A DNA stretch of 64,000 nucleotides from Thalassotalea sp. 1_MG-2023 (GTDB lineage: Bacteria > Pseudomonadota > Gammaproteobacteria > Enterobacterales > Alteromonadaceae), in contig NZ_JAUOPD010000014.1 of NCBI RefSeq assembly GCF_030546745.1, forward strand, positions 1 through 64,000. The letters are read 5' to 3'. The notes under the pieces are model-generated. The model was not told the origin of the DNA and did no database searches. It was given only the letters and a program-made list of their open reading frames with translations. Positions 38,636 to 49,824 of the stretch are shown here, piece by piece. The position numbers and the translations under genes were made by a program. Within the stretch, counting starts at the first letter, position 1; every line of letters begins with the position of its first letter.

Positions 38636-41186
38636 CAACGGGGATATAATCGCCCTTTAAAGGTGTTTTCACTCTACCTTGTACTAATGAAGTTAACCAT
38701 TGCTTATAGTCTTCAAGTGGCATTGGCTTAGCGTAATAATATCCTTGTCCTATATCACAGCCAAACTTTCTTAAAGTTGCTTCATCTTCTTCACTGTTAA
38801 TACCTTCTGCAACCACTTCTAATCCTAAACCTTTTGCCATCTTAACCGTTGCTTCTGCAATGACTAAACGCTTTTTGTCTTGATTAATATTTTCAACAAA
38901 CTGACGATCGACTTTAAGTTCTTGAAAGGGTAGGTGGCTGATTTGAGACATAGATGAATAACCAGTACCAAAGTCATCAATACTGATAGTGATGCCGAGA
39001 TCGGTAAGTTGCTCAATGACTCGCATAGTGTGTGCGTTATCAGTAAAACTTGCGGACTCTGTTAACTCAAAAATAATTTTATCACTCGCAACACCTGATG
39101 CTTCTATTATATCTAACGCTCTTACTAGAAAGTGCTTTGATGAAATGTCTTTGCCGCTTATATTAATTGACACTAAATGGTTGAAACCATATTCATCCAT
39201 TAATTGTTTCTGGTGATGTAATGCTTGTTGAATTACCCAAAAAGTGACTTCATGAATTAAGCCCATATCTTCAGCAATGGGGATAAACACATTGGGCGGT
39301 ATAAAGCCTTCCTTTGTATGTTGCCATCGTAATAAGCATTCGCTGCTACAAACGCGTAAGGTTCTTAAGTCTACTTGAGGTTGATGATAGAGCATCAAGG
39401 TATTATTTTTAATTGCTTGTTTTAAATCGCTTGTAAGCTTAAACAAATACTGAGTTGTATCTTTAACATCGTTTTCATACTGGCTCCATTTTAGTAGATT
39501 GTTTTCCGCATTTGCCGCGGCAATAAGTGCACGATTTAATAGTTGATGGCTTTTATTACCGTCTACTGGGAAACGTGCTACACCAATCACTGCGGTTAAC
39601 GGGAGTTTTAATTGGGAAATACGAAAGTTTTCTTGTACTACCTGTTGTATTGATTCAAATAGCATTTCAACAGGCTGTTCATCAACATGATGATCAATAA
39701 TTAAGGCAAAACAAGTATGGTTTATTAAACATACCTTTTCTTGCTTATCTGTAATGGGAATTATCGCGTCGTTGTATTGAAAGAGCGAAGAAAGTTTACC
39801 ATATAACTGTTTAAACAACTGTGTATTCATTTCGTCATTGATATATAGCGCTACTTTTTCTATATGCTCAGGCTTAACAATACAAACACTAAAATCACTA
39901 TATCTATGTTGAACAAGGTTATTGATACAGGTTTCAAGGTTTGACTTTCTAGGGATGCCACTCGATAGATGGTAGGCAATATTCGTTATTTTATCTTGCT
40001 CATTACGGCGCATTCTTTCTGCAAGGGCAAAAGCCATCAAAGACACTTCGGCAATAATAGCGATTAAAAATGCGTTGCTGGTGAGAAAAGAATAATCAAT
40101 AAAATTTAGCAGCACTGCGGGTTGAATTGCAGCACCTATTAGTAGTGGTACCCATGAAGCAAGGTAATATTTTGCCCAAGAAAGGTTTCCCTTTATACGT
40201 TTTATTAGTAGGTAAATCGCCAATATAAAGACGAGAGGCTGAATAGAAAAAAATAACGTTGCCTGTGCTACTTTATCAAGTGTAAAAGTTGCGAATATTG
40301 AACCGATTAAAAAGAAACAAACAGCAATTGCTAAACGATACGTTATGCTTTTTTGTTGATCATAGCGCAGAAAAAATAACGTAAAAGACAGTAAAAATAG
40401 CACCAGAAGGAAGTGTAGCGGTATAAGATACTTATCGATCTGTTGATTAAAAAAGTCATCAAATAAGATATACCCGAAACCCGTGATACTTGACATAATT
40501 AAAAAGGCAGACAACAAGTAACCAATGTAAAACAAATACACTTTATCTTTGACTGCAAAAAACAAGACTAAATTGTATAAGATCATTAACAACGCAATGC
40601 CAATAAAAGCGCCATATAAAAATTGTGCTGTTAGAATGTGTAAATCAAAACTGGATTGCGATTTTAACTGAATAGGTACATTAGGCGGGCCATCTGTACG
40701 AATTTGTAGTAGATAGCGTTGTTCATTACTAGGTGCTAGTTCAATGTTTATGTGTGGATAAATTTGATGAAAAGGTAAGTGCTGTAATGTTAAGTTTTGT
40801 TGTATTGTATTGTTTTTTATTGGGTAAACTTTAAAAATATCAAGCAGCTTATTATCTGCAAAAAGCACAAGAGAAACATGATGTGACTGTGTATTTTTGA
40901 TATCCACCAATAACCAATAGGTTTGATCTTTAAGAGCAAAAGGAATTTCAGCAGGTGTTGTTTGCTTGAATGACTGCAAATTATCGAGAATGTTCTTATT
41001 ATCAATAACATTTGAACTATCTATCCAATATTTATAGGTTACCTCGGTAGTATCGTTTGATTGTTTTTTCGTTATTTGGCTTAGGTTACTGCTCGATTGA
41101 TAAAATATTATTATTAAGCTAAACGCTATCAATAGTATAAATATTCGTGTCAGTGCTAACGAGGTGTAGGAAGCAATTTTTTTCAT
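38628..41186 (-). CDS. Membrane EAL-domain cyclic-di-GMP phosphodiesterase with degenerate GGDEF
   Basis: The 852-residue protein begins with a membrane helix (about 12-30), then a periplasmic sensor of the 7TMR-DISMED2 type (about 45-180), seven membrane helices (about 185-395) and a cytoplasmic output. A GGDEF-like region (about 410-570) has lost its active site (INHTCFALII in place of GGDEF). The EAL domain (about 585-830) keeps SECLLRW, with ECL in place of EAL, and DDFGTGYSS, KVDRQF, VAEGI and QGYYYAKP. It is expected to degrade cyclic-di-GMP in response to an extracytoplasmic signal, with the GGDEF-like part regulatory. It converges on aroG. Confidence 0.88.
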   Translation of the reverse strand: MKKIASYTSLALTRIFILLIAFSLIIIFYQSSSNLSQITKKQSNDTTEVTYKYWIDSSNVIDNKNILDNLQSFKQTTPAEIPFALKDQTYWLLVDIKNTQSHHVSLVLFADNKLLDIFKVYPIKNNTIQQNLTLQHLPFHQIYPHINIELAPSNEQRYLLQIRTDGPPNVPIQLKSQSSFDLHILTAQFLYGAFIGIALLMILYNLVLFFAVKDKVYLFYIGYLLSAFLIMSSITGFGYILFDDFFNQQIDKYLIPLHFLLVLFLLSFTLFFLRYDQQKSITYRLAIAVCFFLIGSIFATFTLDKVAQATLFFSIQPLVFILAIYLLIKRIKGNLSWAKYYLASWVPLLIGAAIQPAVLLNFIDYSFLTSNAFLIAIIAEVSLMAFALAERMRRNEQDKITNIAYHLSSGIPRKSNLETCINNLVQHRYSDFSVCIVKPEHIEKVALYINDEMNTQLFKQLYGKLSSLFQYNDAIIPITDKQEKVCLINHTCFALIIDHHVDEQPVEMLFESIQQVVQENFRISQLKLPLTAVIGVARFPVDGNKSHQLLNRALIAAANAENNLLKWSQYENDVKDTTQYLFKLTSDLKQAIKNNTLMLYHQPQVDLRTLRVCSSECLLRWQHTKEGFIPPNVFIPIAEDMGLIHEVTFWVIQQALHHQKQLMDEYGFNHLVSINISGKDISSKHFLVRALDIIEASGVASDKIIFELTESASFTDNAHTMRVIEQLTDLGITISIDDFGTGYSSMSQISHLPFQELKVDRQFVENINQDKKRLVIAEATVKMAKGLGLEVVAEGINSEEDEATLRKFGCDIGQGYYYAKPMPLEDYKQWLTSLVQGRVKTPLKGDYIPVEK

Positions 41187-41457
41187 TAATCGTTAGTGTT
41201 GTTAACGTCATCTAATACAACTGTAGCAAATTAATTAAATATTGGTAATTAACAAGCAAAAAATATCATCAATTCTATCTACTTAGCAAAAGAGTATCTT
41301 AACGGTGTTACTTTCCATAAAGCAACGGGATTCACTATTTAATACTCGCTAAATACATACTTTTACGGTAGGGTAATTAATTAAATTTTCGTGTTTATTA
41401 ATGATTAAAATACGAATAAGTGGTTGGTTAGTACTTGAATTAACATTGGATAAATAA

Positions 41458-41949
41458 ATGACTGGAAACATCGTGAATAAGGATATAAAACGTATCTTAT
41501 TTGTTTGTATGGGCAATATATGCCGTTCTCCGACTGCTGAAGCAGTATTTAGGCATAAAGCTGAACGTAATAAATTAGATCTTACCATTGATTCTGCAGG
41601 TACCATTGGTTCGCATGCCCGTGAAAAGCCTGATCATAGAGCGCAAAAAATCGGTATAGAGCGAGGATATGATTTTGAAAAAATTCGAGCGAGAAAAGTA
41701 GAGCTCGAAGATTTTACGGAATTTGATATTATTTTAGCGATGGATGAACAAAATATAAAAGATTTAAAGAAAGTAGCGCCTGTTGGCTATCACGATAAAA
41801 TTCATTTATTTTTGGAATTTGCCAATAACTTTCAAGATACTGAAGTGCCTGATCCATATTACGGTGGTGCGCGAGGGTTTAAATATGTGCTTGATCTTAT
41901 TGAAGATGCAAGTGATGGTTTGATTGCACAATTAAAAAAAGCTAGGTAA
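41458..41949 (+). CDS. Low-molecular-weight protein-tyrosine phosphatase
   Basis: The 163-residue phosphatase has the CX5R loop CMGNICR (Cys17-Arg23) near the N-terminus and the general acid in VPDPYYGG. It is the cytoplasmic LMW-PTP family, related to Wzb/YfkJ types. No exopolysaccharide kinase (Wzc) gene is next to it, so its target is unclear. Confidence 0.93.
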   Translation: MTGNIVNKDIKRILFVCMGNICRSPTAEAVFRHKAERNKLDLTIDSAGTIGSHAREKPDHRAQKIGIERGYDFEKIRARKVELEDFTEFDIILAMDEQNIKDLKKVAPVGYHDKIHLFLEFANNFQDTEVPDPYYGGARGFKYVLDLIEDASDGLIAQLKKAR

Positions 41950-41993
41950 GTAACGCCTAGCTTTAGAAAAATTATTGATAATAAAAGAAAGCA

Positions 41994-42491
41994 CTAAACT
42001 CTTAGTGCTTTTTCACCACGAGCAATGCCTACAGTTCCAGATCTAACCGATTCAATAATTTCTGTTTCATTGGCGAGAGTTTTCATAAAAGCACTGATCT
42101 TTTTATCGTCACCTGTCATTTGAATGGTATACACCTGTTTACCTATATCAATAATTGAACCTCTGAAAATATCGGTGATGCGTTTCACTTCACTGCGAGA
42201 TTTTTCATTCATTGCAAGCACTTTGATGAGTAAAATTTCACGCTCAACATGCTCTCGATCAGTTAGATCAGTAATTTTAATTACATCAATTAACTTATTA
42301 ACCTGTTTAACAATTTGTTCTAATACCCGATCATCACCACGCGTGGTGATTGTGATCCTTGATAGACTCTGATCTTCAGTAGGCGCAACGGTTAAGCTTT
42401 CAATGTTAAAAGCGCGCTGTGAAAATAAGCCCACAATGCGTGAAAGAGACCCAGGTTCATTTTCCAATAATATTGCAAGAATACGACGCAT
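41994..42491 (-). CDS. ilvH: Acetolactate synthase small subunit
   Basis: The 165-residue regulatory subunit has the N-terminal ACT domain ([33 protein letters not shown]) that binds valine, followed by the small C-terminal domain. Its ATG (42489-42491) overlaps the ilvI stop by one base (TAATG), so the two are translationally coupled. The longer ORF start is inside ilvI and is rejected. Confidence 0.95.
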   Translation of the reverse strand: MRRILAILLENEPGSLSRIVGLFSQRAFNIESLTVAPTEDQSLSRITITTRGDDRVLEQIVKQVNKLIDVIKITDLTDREHVEREILLIKVLAMNEKSRSEVKRITDIFRGSIIDIGKQVYTIQMTGDDKKISAFMKTLANETEIIESVRSGTVGIARGEKALRV

Positions 42492-44215
42492 TATGCTTTT
42501 ACTCCTTTCTTTAACCACATTTCATCAATAGCACCTTGTTTAATTTGCATCGGGTAAACATGTTCTAGTTCATCAACTAAAATATCAACAAAGACTAATC
42601 GGTTTTTTATTGAAAACGCCTCGCTTAATTTTTCATCAAGCTCTGAAAGTTGATTAATTTGTATGCCTACATGACCGTATGATTCTGCTAATTTAACAAA
42701 ATCAGGTAATGATTCCATATACGAAGAAGAGTGACGCCCCCCATAAATCATATCTTGCCACTGTCTTACCATACCCAAAGAGCGATTGTTTAATGAAACT
42801 ATCACTACAGGTAATTGGTATTGAAGGCAAGTTGAGAGCTCTTGAATATTCATTTGAATCGAACCATCACCTGTAATACAAACAACATGACTGTCAGGGA
42901 AGGCTAATTTAACTCCCATAGCTGCAGGTAAACCAAAACCCATCGTGCCTAAGCCACCAGAATTAATCCATTGTCTTGGCTTGGCAAAAGGGTAGTACTG
43001 TGCGGCAAACATTTGATGTTGGCCAACATCGGAGCAAAGATAAGCTTCTCCGTTAGTTATTTCATAAACGGTTTCTATAACTTTTTGTGGTTTAATTTTA
43101 TCGTTATTTTGTTGATAACTAAAACTGCCTAACGAACGCCATTCATTGATTTGCTGCCACCATTGCTCATTCGAACTTGAATCAGGTACAAAGTTTATAT
43201 TCTCTAATTCTTCTTGTAATTGCTCTAATACAATATCAATTAATCCAACTACTGGGATGTGTGCATTTATTGTTTTAGAAATTGATGTGGGGTCAATATC
43301 AACATGTACTATTTTTGCATCAGGGCAGAATTTTTTCACATTGTTAGTAACGCGATCATCAAATCTAGCGCCAAGCGCTAAAATGACGTCTGCATTAGCC
43401 ATGGCTTTGTTAGCTTCTAAGCTGCCATGCATACCTAACATACCAATAAAGTTTTTGTGAACGCCAGATATACCACCAAGCCCCATAAGGGTATTAGTAC
43501 AAGGAGCGTTTAACGTTTCAACTAAACGGGTTAGTTGCTCAGATGCATCGGCTAATACAATGCCGCCGCCAGAATAAACCACAAGGCGTTTTGCTTCCGT
43601 GATAGCCGTGATCGCCTTTTTAATTTGTTTAGGGTGGCCTTTTTTGGTTGGATTATAAGAGCGTAGTTTGACATCGGTTTCGATATTAAATGGTGCCTTA
43701 TTTTGCGGGATTAAAATATCTTTCGGTAATTCAACAACAACAGGGCCAGGGCGACCAGATTTAGCAATATAATGGGCTTTAGCAATAACATTAGGAATTT
43801 CTGCAAGGTCGCGACAGTTAAAACTATGTTTAACTATCGGGCGCGAACAGCCAACAATATCAGTTTCTTGGAAAGCGTCGTCACCGATTAAGCTTGTGGG
43901 TACTTGACCTGCTAGTACAACCATCGGAATTGAGTCCATATATGCAGTTGCAATCCCCGTAACACAGTTTGTTGCACCAGGGCCTGATGTAGCAAGTACA
44001 TAACCCACTTCTCCCGTTGCTCTTGAAAAACCGTCGGCCATGTGTGTCGCAGCTTGTTCATGTCTGACTAAAATATGTTCAACGTCTTCTTGTTGAAATA
44101 TTGCATCATATATATCGAGTACAGAGCCGCCAGGGTAGCCAAATACATATTTTACCTTAAGTGCTGATAGTGCTTTAACGACCATTTCAGCACCAGTAAA
44201 TGTTTGTGTTGCCAT
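42491..44215 (-). CDS. ilvI: Acetolactate synthase large subunit
   Basis: The 574-residue thiamine-diphosphate enzyme makes acetolactate, the first step of valine and leucine synthesis. It has [16 protein letters not shown], the catalytic Glu in [11 protein letters not shown], and the ThDP motif [15 protein letters not shown]. The ATG at 44213-44215 gives the normal N-terminus ([11 protein letters not shown]); the longer ORF reads through the leader region. It forms ilvIH, preceded by an attenuator. Confidence 0.95.
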   Translation of the reverse strand: MATQTFTGAEMVVKALSALKVKYVFGYPGGSVLDIYDAIFQQEDVEHILVRHEQAATHMADGFSRATGEVGYVLATSGPGATNCVTGIATAYMDSIPMVVLAGQVPTSLIGDDAFQETDIVGCSRPIVKHSFNCRDLAEIPNVIAKAHYIAKSGRPGPVVVELPKDILIPQNKAPFNIETDVKLRSYNPTKKGHPKQIKKAITAITEAKRLVVYSGGGIVLADASEQLTRLVETLNAPCTNTLMGLGGISGVHKNFIGMLGMHGSLEANKAMANADVILALGARFDDRVTNNVKKFCPDAKIVHVDIDPTSISKTINAHIPVVGLIDIVLEQLQEELENINFVPDSSSNEQWWQQINEWRSLGSFSYQQNNDKIKPQKVIETVYEITNGEAYLCSDVGQHQMFAAQYYPFAKPRQWINSGGLGTMGFGLPAAMGVKLAFPDSHVVCITGDGSIQMNIQELSTCLQYQLPVVIVSLNNRSLGMVRQWQDMIYGGRHSSSYMESLPDFVKLAESYGHVGIQINQLSELDEKLSEAFSIKNRLVFVDILVDELEHVYPMQIKQGAIDEMWLKKGVKA

Positions 44216-44258
44216 TGAATTTTCCCTTACTAAGTGTTGTTTCCTAAAATACTGAAAT

Positions 44259-44293
44259 AAAAAACCCCCGGTCTTTTCAGAGCGAGGGTTTTG
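44259..44293 (-). terminator. ilvIH attenuator terminator
   Basis: On the minus strand AAAACCCTCG pairs with CGGGGGTTTT (one T-G wobble) around a 12-base loop, followed by a T-run. It lies between the leader peptide and ilvI, as in classical amino-acid attenuators. Confidence 0.85.
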
Positions 44294-44325
44294 TGAAAAA
44301 TTTTCGTTAGTTTTTACACACAATA

Positions 44326-44394
44326 TCAACCCCGCATTGGTTTTAAAACCACTACGACTGAGAGGACGACATTGAGTACATTAACTAGGTTCAT
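44326..44394 (-). CDS. ilvL: ilvIH leader peptide (attenuator)
   Basis: A 22-codon ORF (ATG at 44392-44394, TGA at 44326-44328) lies before the attenuator hairpin. It encodes [10 protein letters not shown] followed by [12 protein letters not shown]: 8 valine and 4 leucine residues of 22. That bias is a signature of ilv leaders, where slow charged-tRNA supply lets the ribosome pause and disrupt the terminator. The stop lies 33 bases before the attenuator stem. The gene name is by analogy. Confidence 0.88.
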   Translation of the reverse strand: MNLVNVLNVVLSVVVVLKPMRG

Positions 44395-44435
44395 TTGTTA
44401 TTTTGTATAATATATTCTTTAAATGATATGTGTTT

Positions 44436-44463
44436 ATATTAGGGGACTGACTTTACATGTCAA
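44436..44463 (-). promoter_or_regulatory. Promoter of the ilvIH leader
   Basis: TTGACA (44463-44458), 16 bases and TAATAT (44441-44436) give a near-consensus promoter. Transcription would begin about 35 bases before the leader ATG. Confidence 0.6.
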
Positions 44464-44783
44464 CAAAAAATGTAGCTATTAGTCTTATTCAAATATATTG
44501 ATCTGTTATGTCTGTGCGATGTGTAGTTATAAGCACGCTACGAGTAACATTGTTTTTTGCGGGTGTAATGACACTATTGTCTTTTAAAATGAATGTTGTG
44601 CTAAATAGAAAATTAAGTGTATGACTTTATATACCGTAAAAATTAACGTTGCTAATACAGGGTAATCTCAGGTAATGTTTTAAGCTACTAAGTAAATATC
44701 TTTAATTTTTCATGAGTTTAACGTAAATATAATCTACACTTATATTCAGAAAAGTTAACGCTAACGGAGTAGATGAGAATCAA
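44464..44783. other. 320-base gap upstream of the HD-GYP gene
   Basis: AT-rich sequence between the divergent ilv and HD-GYP units. No gene or clear palindrome is seen; the promoter of the HD-GYP gene must lie here. Confidence 0.5.
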
Positions 44784-46337
44784 ATGTCTAAATTTATTTT
44801 TAAGGAAGAAATAGAAGAAAGCTCCGCTGAAACAGCGCCTAAAAAAGAGCGCTTTTGGCGCATTCTTGTGGTTGATGACGATGAATCTGTTCATCAAATT
44901 ACCCGCCTTGTGTTAAGTGATGCGCATATTGAAGGAAGAAAGTTAGATATTGTATCTGCTTATTCTTCTGCAGAGGCCAAACAAGTATTATCAAATGATG
45001 ATAGTTTTTGTATGGCGTTTGTTGATGTTGTGATGGAAACTGACCATGCGGGTTTAGAATTAGTTGAATGGATACGCAAAGAAAAACGTAATCAAGCGAT
45101 TCGATTAATATTACGAACTGGCCAAGCGGGCACTGCTCCAGAAGCAAAAGTTATTAAAGAGTTTGATATAAACGATTACAAAGAAAAAACTGATTTTACC
45201 GCAGGAAAAATGACAACTTCCGTGTATGCAGGTATTCGTGCTTATCGCGATATCATGACAATCCAACGTAGTTTAGATGCCTTTAAACAACTAATTTTAT
45301 CTACTCATGATTTATTAAGAATTAATCAATTCAAACCTTTTGGCTCAGCAGCCCTAAATCATTTACTAACCTTAATGGATGTTGAAAGTTCTGCTTTATA
45401 CATAGCTCGTAGTCAACGTGAGATTGATCATGAAAACACTAATTTGATTATTGCTTGCACGGGGAAATATGTTGTTGAGTCTGATTGCCTAGAAACTTCT
45501 GACATTGATGATTCAGTGAAAAGCTTGATCAAAAAAGCGTTTGATGAGAAGAAGCACTTCTATGAAAATCAATGTTTTGTTGGATACTATGAAACATCAT
45601 CTACTGCATCTTCTGTTTTATATATTGAATTTGAAGATGATGCTGAACACTTCCGTTCAAATTTAGCTGAATTATTCGCCACGAATGTGGCGTTAATACT
45701 AGAAAGCTTAACAAAACAGCATGAGTTAGAACGAACTCAGAAAGAGCTGTTATGTATTGTAGGTGAAGCGATTGAACGTAAGTCACAGAAAGCAAGTGCG
45801 CATGTTAAAAGAGTGGCTGAGATTTGTGCACTAGTGGCAACGAAACTTGGTTTAGAAGATAAGCTTGTAGCCGCGATTAAAATAGCAGCACCATTACATG
45901 ATATTGGTAAAGTGGCGATACCCAATAATATTTTACAAAAGCCAGATCAACTTAATGAACAAGAATGGCAATTAATGAAAAGCCATACCGTTGTAGGTAG
46001 TGATTTACTTGAACGATCGAAAGAAAAAGTTTCACGTATTGGTGCGCGAATGGCAAAATATCATCATGAAAATTGGGATGGTACTGGTTACCCCGATGGT
46101 TTAAAGGGCGAAAATATTCCGCTTGAAGCTAGGATCATGGCGATTGCAGATGTATTTGATTCATTAGGTACCAAGCGTGTTTACCAAAAACAATGGGACA
46201 ACAAAGATATTTTACAATTTCTGCAGGAACAACGGGGGAAAAAATTTCAGCCAGAAATAGTAGATATTTTTATTAAACACTTTGATGAATTTACTCAAAT
46301 AAAAGAGAAAATTCCGGATACCAAGCCAGAAAACTAA
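44784..46337 (+). CDS. Response regulator with REC, DUF3369 and HD-GYP domains
   Basis: The 517-residue protein has an N-terminal receiver domain (about 25-150; acceptor Asp81 in CMAFVDVVM, acidic DDD at 31-33), a DUF3369 middle domain (about 155-320), and a C-terminal HD-GYP domain (about 330-500). The catalytic HD pair is His372-Asp373 in LHDIGK, and HHENWDGTGYPDGLKG carries the GYP motif. It is expected to degrade cyclic-di-GMP when phosphorylated. No cognate kinase gene is adjacent. Confidence 0.93.
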   Translation: MSKFIFKEEIEESSAETAPKKERFWRILVVDDDESVHQITRLVLSDAHIEGRKLDIVSAYSSAEAKQVLSNDDSFCMAFVDVVMETDHAGLELVEWIRKEKRNQAIRLILRTGQAGTAPEAKVIKEFDINDYKEKTDFTAGKMTTSVYAGIRAYRDIMTIQRSLDAFKQLILSTHDLLRINQFKPFGSAALNHLLTLMDVESSALYIARSQREIDHENTNLIIACTGKYVVESDCLETSDIDDSVKSLIKKAFDEKKHFYENQCFVGYYETSSTASSVLYIEFEDDAEHFRSNLAELFATNVALILESLTKQHELERTQKELLCIVGEAIERKSQKASAHVKRVAEICALVATKLGLEDKLVAAIKIAAPLHDIGKVAIPNNILQKPDQLNEQEWQLMKSHTVVGSDLLERSKEKVSRIGARMAKYHHENWDGTGYPDGLKGENIPLEARIMAIADVFDSLGTKRVYQKQWDNKDILQFLQEQRGKKFQPEIVDIFIKHFDEFTQIKEKIPDTKPEN

Positions 46338-46426
46338 TAAAAATGGTGTTTAATTAATCGTTATTAAAATTGCTTAATCCAGTTTAGTTAGTGAATTTAT
46401 TTTTCCATAAATTACAAGGAATTGCT

Positions 46427-46705
46427 ATGCGTATACTATTGATAATATGTATTATCCTGTTTACTTCAGCTTGTGTTGTAGTGCCTGAAGTGGCAGATGT
46501 ACCTAAATATAAATGTGGCCTGTCTACCGATCAAAAAACACTTAAAGTGGTTAATTTAATGGAAGGCGATACTAGCTTCTATGCTTGGAATGATGAGTTT
46601 TTTTCGATTATTTCGATGCCAACTTCAGCAGTAGTTTCGGGTGTCTATGTTGCTGTAAATAATGTTTATCACGCAGGTGAAAAGACCATTAAGTGTAAAG
46701 GGTAA
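46427..46705 (+). CDS. Small lipoprotein of unknown function
   Basis: From the ATG at 46427 (AAGGA 7 bases upstream) the protein has 92 residues. MRILLIICIILFTSAC is a lipoprotein signal with lipobox TSAC, so it should be anchored in a membrane. The mature part has two cysteines (CGLS and IKCKG) that might pair. I do not recognise a family. It starts a run of small genes. Confidence 0.7.
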   Translation: MRILLIICIILFTSACVVVPEVADVPKYKCGLSTDQKTLKVVNLMEGDTSFYAWNDEFFSIISMPTSAVVSGVYVAVNNVYHAGEKTIKCKG

Positions 46706-46753
46706 AGTGGTCTTAAATTTTTTAATTTATATGAACATGCGAAGAGTAGTAGT

Positions 46754-47311
46754 TTGAAAACTAAATATATTTTTGTTAGCGATATTTTTGGACGCACTGA
46801 AAGTTTAGAGAAGCTTGTTGAATCGTTGCCATTTAACTCGATTATTATTGACCCATATGATGGCAAAAGAATGATGTTTGAAGATGAGCAAAAAGCTTAT
46901 CAGTATTTCACCAAGCATGTTGGCTTAAACAATTATACAGAGCAGCTTCATCAAATATTAACGGCAATGAATGCGTATATTTACTTGATAGGCTTTAGCG
47001 TCGGCGCATCTGTTATTTGGCGTGTTTCTGAACGAAGCTATGCTAACAATATCCGCAATGCTTTTATATTTTATGGTTCCCAAATTAGACATTACGTAGA
47101 TATCGAACCTAAATTTAAGATAAATGTTGTCTGTCCTGCCGAAGAAAGTCATTTTGACATTAATGCATTCATTTCATTGATTAAAGAAAAGCCACAGGTG
47201 GTCATTAACCGATCGAATTATTATCATGTCTTTATGAATAGATGCTCAACAAACTTTGACGATGAAGGTTATCGTCAACATATGCAATTACTTGCTCAGC
47301 ATTTAAGGTGA
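46754..47311 (+). CDS. Dienelactone-hydrolase-like alpha/beta hydrolase
   Basis: The 185-residue protein keeps a GxSxG nucleophile (GFSVGAS, Ser82) and a possible acid (Glu129/Glu130 or Asp134) and His157 in YYHVFMN, as in the DLH family. It is short, cytoplasmic, and has no signal peptide. Substrate unknown. Confidence 0.7.
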   Translation: MKTKYIFVSDIFGRTESLEKLVESLPFNSIIIDPYDGKRMMFEDEQKAYQYFTKHVGLNNYTEQLHQILTAMNAYIYLIGFSVGASVIWRVSERSYANNIRNAFIFYGSQIRHYVDIEPKFKINVVCPAEESHFDINAFISLIKEKPQVVINRSNYYHVFMNRCSTNFDDEGYRQHMQLLAQHLR

Positions 47312-47359
47312 GCAGAGTAGTTTTCCAACGTATTGAATAATAAAATAAAAGGGCAAGTA

Positions 47360-47893
47360 ATGTCATTATCTGAATTAAGAAAATCATTCGAACAAGAAAC
47401 TAATCGATCAATATCTTTGCCAGTTGCAGGCACAATAGTGTGGTTTATTATTGCATTACTATCAACGCAATTCCCTTTTAAAACAGGGTTATTAATTTTA
47501 CTCTTTGGTTCAGGTACAATTTTCCCTATCGCATTGTTAATTGCTAAATTTCGTCATGAGGCTATCACAACCTCTACAAATCCTTTGGCAAAACTAATGG
47601 GGTCATGTGTCTTAATGGTAAATCTTCTTTGGGCAGTTCATATTCCTTTGTTTATTTTTGCTCCTGAATTTGTGCCTTTAAGTGTTGGGATCGGTTTGGG
47701 GTTACATTGGGTGGTTTACTCTTGGATAATTCAACACCCACTTGGTCTTATACATGCGATATTACGTACGATAGCAGTACTTGCCGTTTGGTTTAGCTTT
47801 CCAGAGCATAGATTGCTCGCTGTTGGCTTGGTGATTGTTGCAGTATATTTGCTCAGTATTTTTCAAATGCTAACTCGCGCCATAGAAGAGTAA
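47360..47893 (+). CDS. Unknown multi-helix membrane protein (DUF7010-like)
   Basis: The 177-residue protein (start at MSLSELRKSF, AAGGG just upstream) has about six hydrophobic helices. The pattern FPFKTGLLILLFGSGTIFPIALLIAKF resembles DUF7010 family proteins, but I hold that loosely. Function unknown. Confidence 0.65.
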   Translation: MSLSELRKSFEQETNRSISLPVAGTIVWFIIALLSTQFPFKTGLLILLFGSGTIFPIALLIAKFRHEAITTSTNPLAKLMGSCVLMVNLLWAVHIPLFIFAPEFVPLSVGIGLGLHWVVYSWIIQHPLGLIHAILRTIAVLAVWFSFPEHRLLAVGLVIVAVYLLSIFQMLTRAIEE

Positions 47894-47953
47894 ATACTTG
47901 ATACTGAATAAAGCTTTTAAATCAGTTGGTGTCTATAACAGGAACTAAAAATT

Positions 47954-48172
47954 GTGAATGATAATGTTCGGGAAAAAATAATTGCTGTTTGCGATAATAA
48001 AATCACCCAAAAAGGTGAAAATGTTGGCTTATCGTTTTATGCTTTTTTTGCTAATAAAAATGATGATCCTGAATTATTAATGGAAGTCGCTACATGGTGG
48101 ATACAAACCCATCAATTAGATCATTTCGAAAAAGCGATTAAAATAAAACAACTGGTTAAATCTGGCAAATAA
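47954..48172 (+). CDS. Small DUF6500-like protein
   Basis: The 72-residue protein starts with GTG (AGGA about 9 bases upstream) and reads MNDNVREKIIAVCDNKITQ then GLSFYAFFANKNDDPELL. This looks like the DUF6500 family of short soluble proteins. Function unknown. It lies 12 bases before the VOC-domain gene. Confidence 0.65.
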   Translation: MNDNVREKIIAVCDNKITQKGENVGLSFYAFFANKNDDPELLMEVATWWIQTHQLDHFEKAIKIKQLVKSGK

Positions 48173-48184
48173 GCAGAAGGGTAG

Positions 48185-48547
48185 ATGATGAGCAAACATG
48201 AAAAATTAAATTATGTTGAATTCCCCGCGAGTAATATTCAAGCGACAAAACGTTTCTTTAGCCAGGTTTTTGATTGGCAGTTCGTTGATTATGGGCCTGA
48301 ATATACTTCTTTTTCTAATCAAGGCTTAGATGGCGGTTTTTATTTGTCTGAGCAACGAAATAATACCGATAACGGTGGCGCATTGTTGGTTTTTTATAGT
48401 AATAACATAAACCAAACTTTGGCTAAAGTTGTGGAAAATTCAGGTAAAATAAACAAGCCAATATTTGAATTTCCAGGCGGTTGTCGCTTTCACTTTATTG
48501 AGCCAAGTGGTAATGAATTTGCCGTTTGGTCAGAAAGTCAAAACTAA
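48185..48547 (+). CDS. VOC (glyoxalase/bleomycin-resistance fold) protein
   Basis: The 120-residue protein has the single-module VOC fold: NYVEFPASNIQATKRFFSQVFDW, a middle strand-loop GPEYTSFSNQGLDGG, and the end RFHFIEPSGNEFAVWS. VOC members include metal-dependent lyases and binding proteins; substrate unknown. Either ATG of the tandem ATGATG may serve as start. Last gene of the small-gene run. Confidence 0.85.
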   Translation: MMSKHEKLNYVEFPASNIQATKRFFSQVFDWQFVDYGPEYTSFSNQGLDGGFYLSEQRNNTDNGGALLVFYSNNINQTLAKVVENSGKINKPIFEFPGGCRFHFIEPSGNEFAVWSESQN

Positions 48548-49813
<1,266 letters not shown>

Positions 49814-49824
49814 GGCAATTCTTC

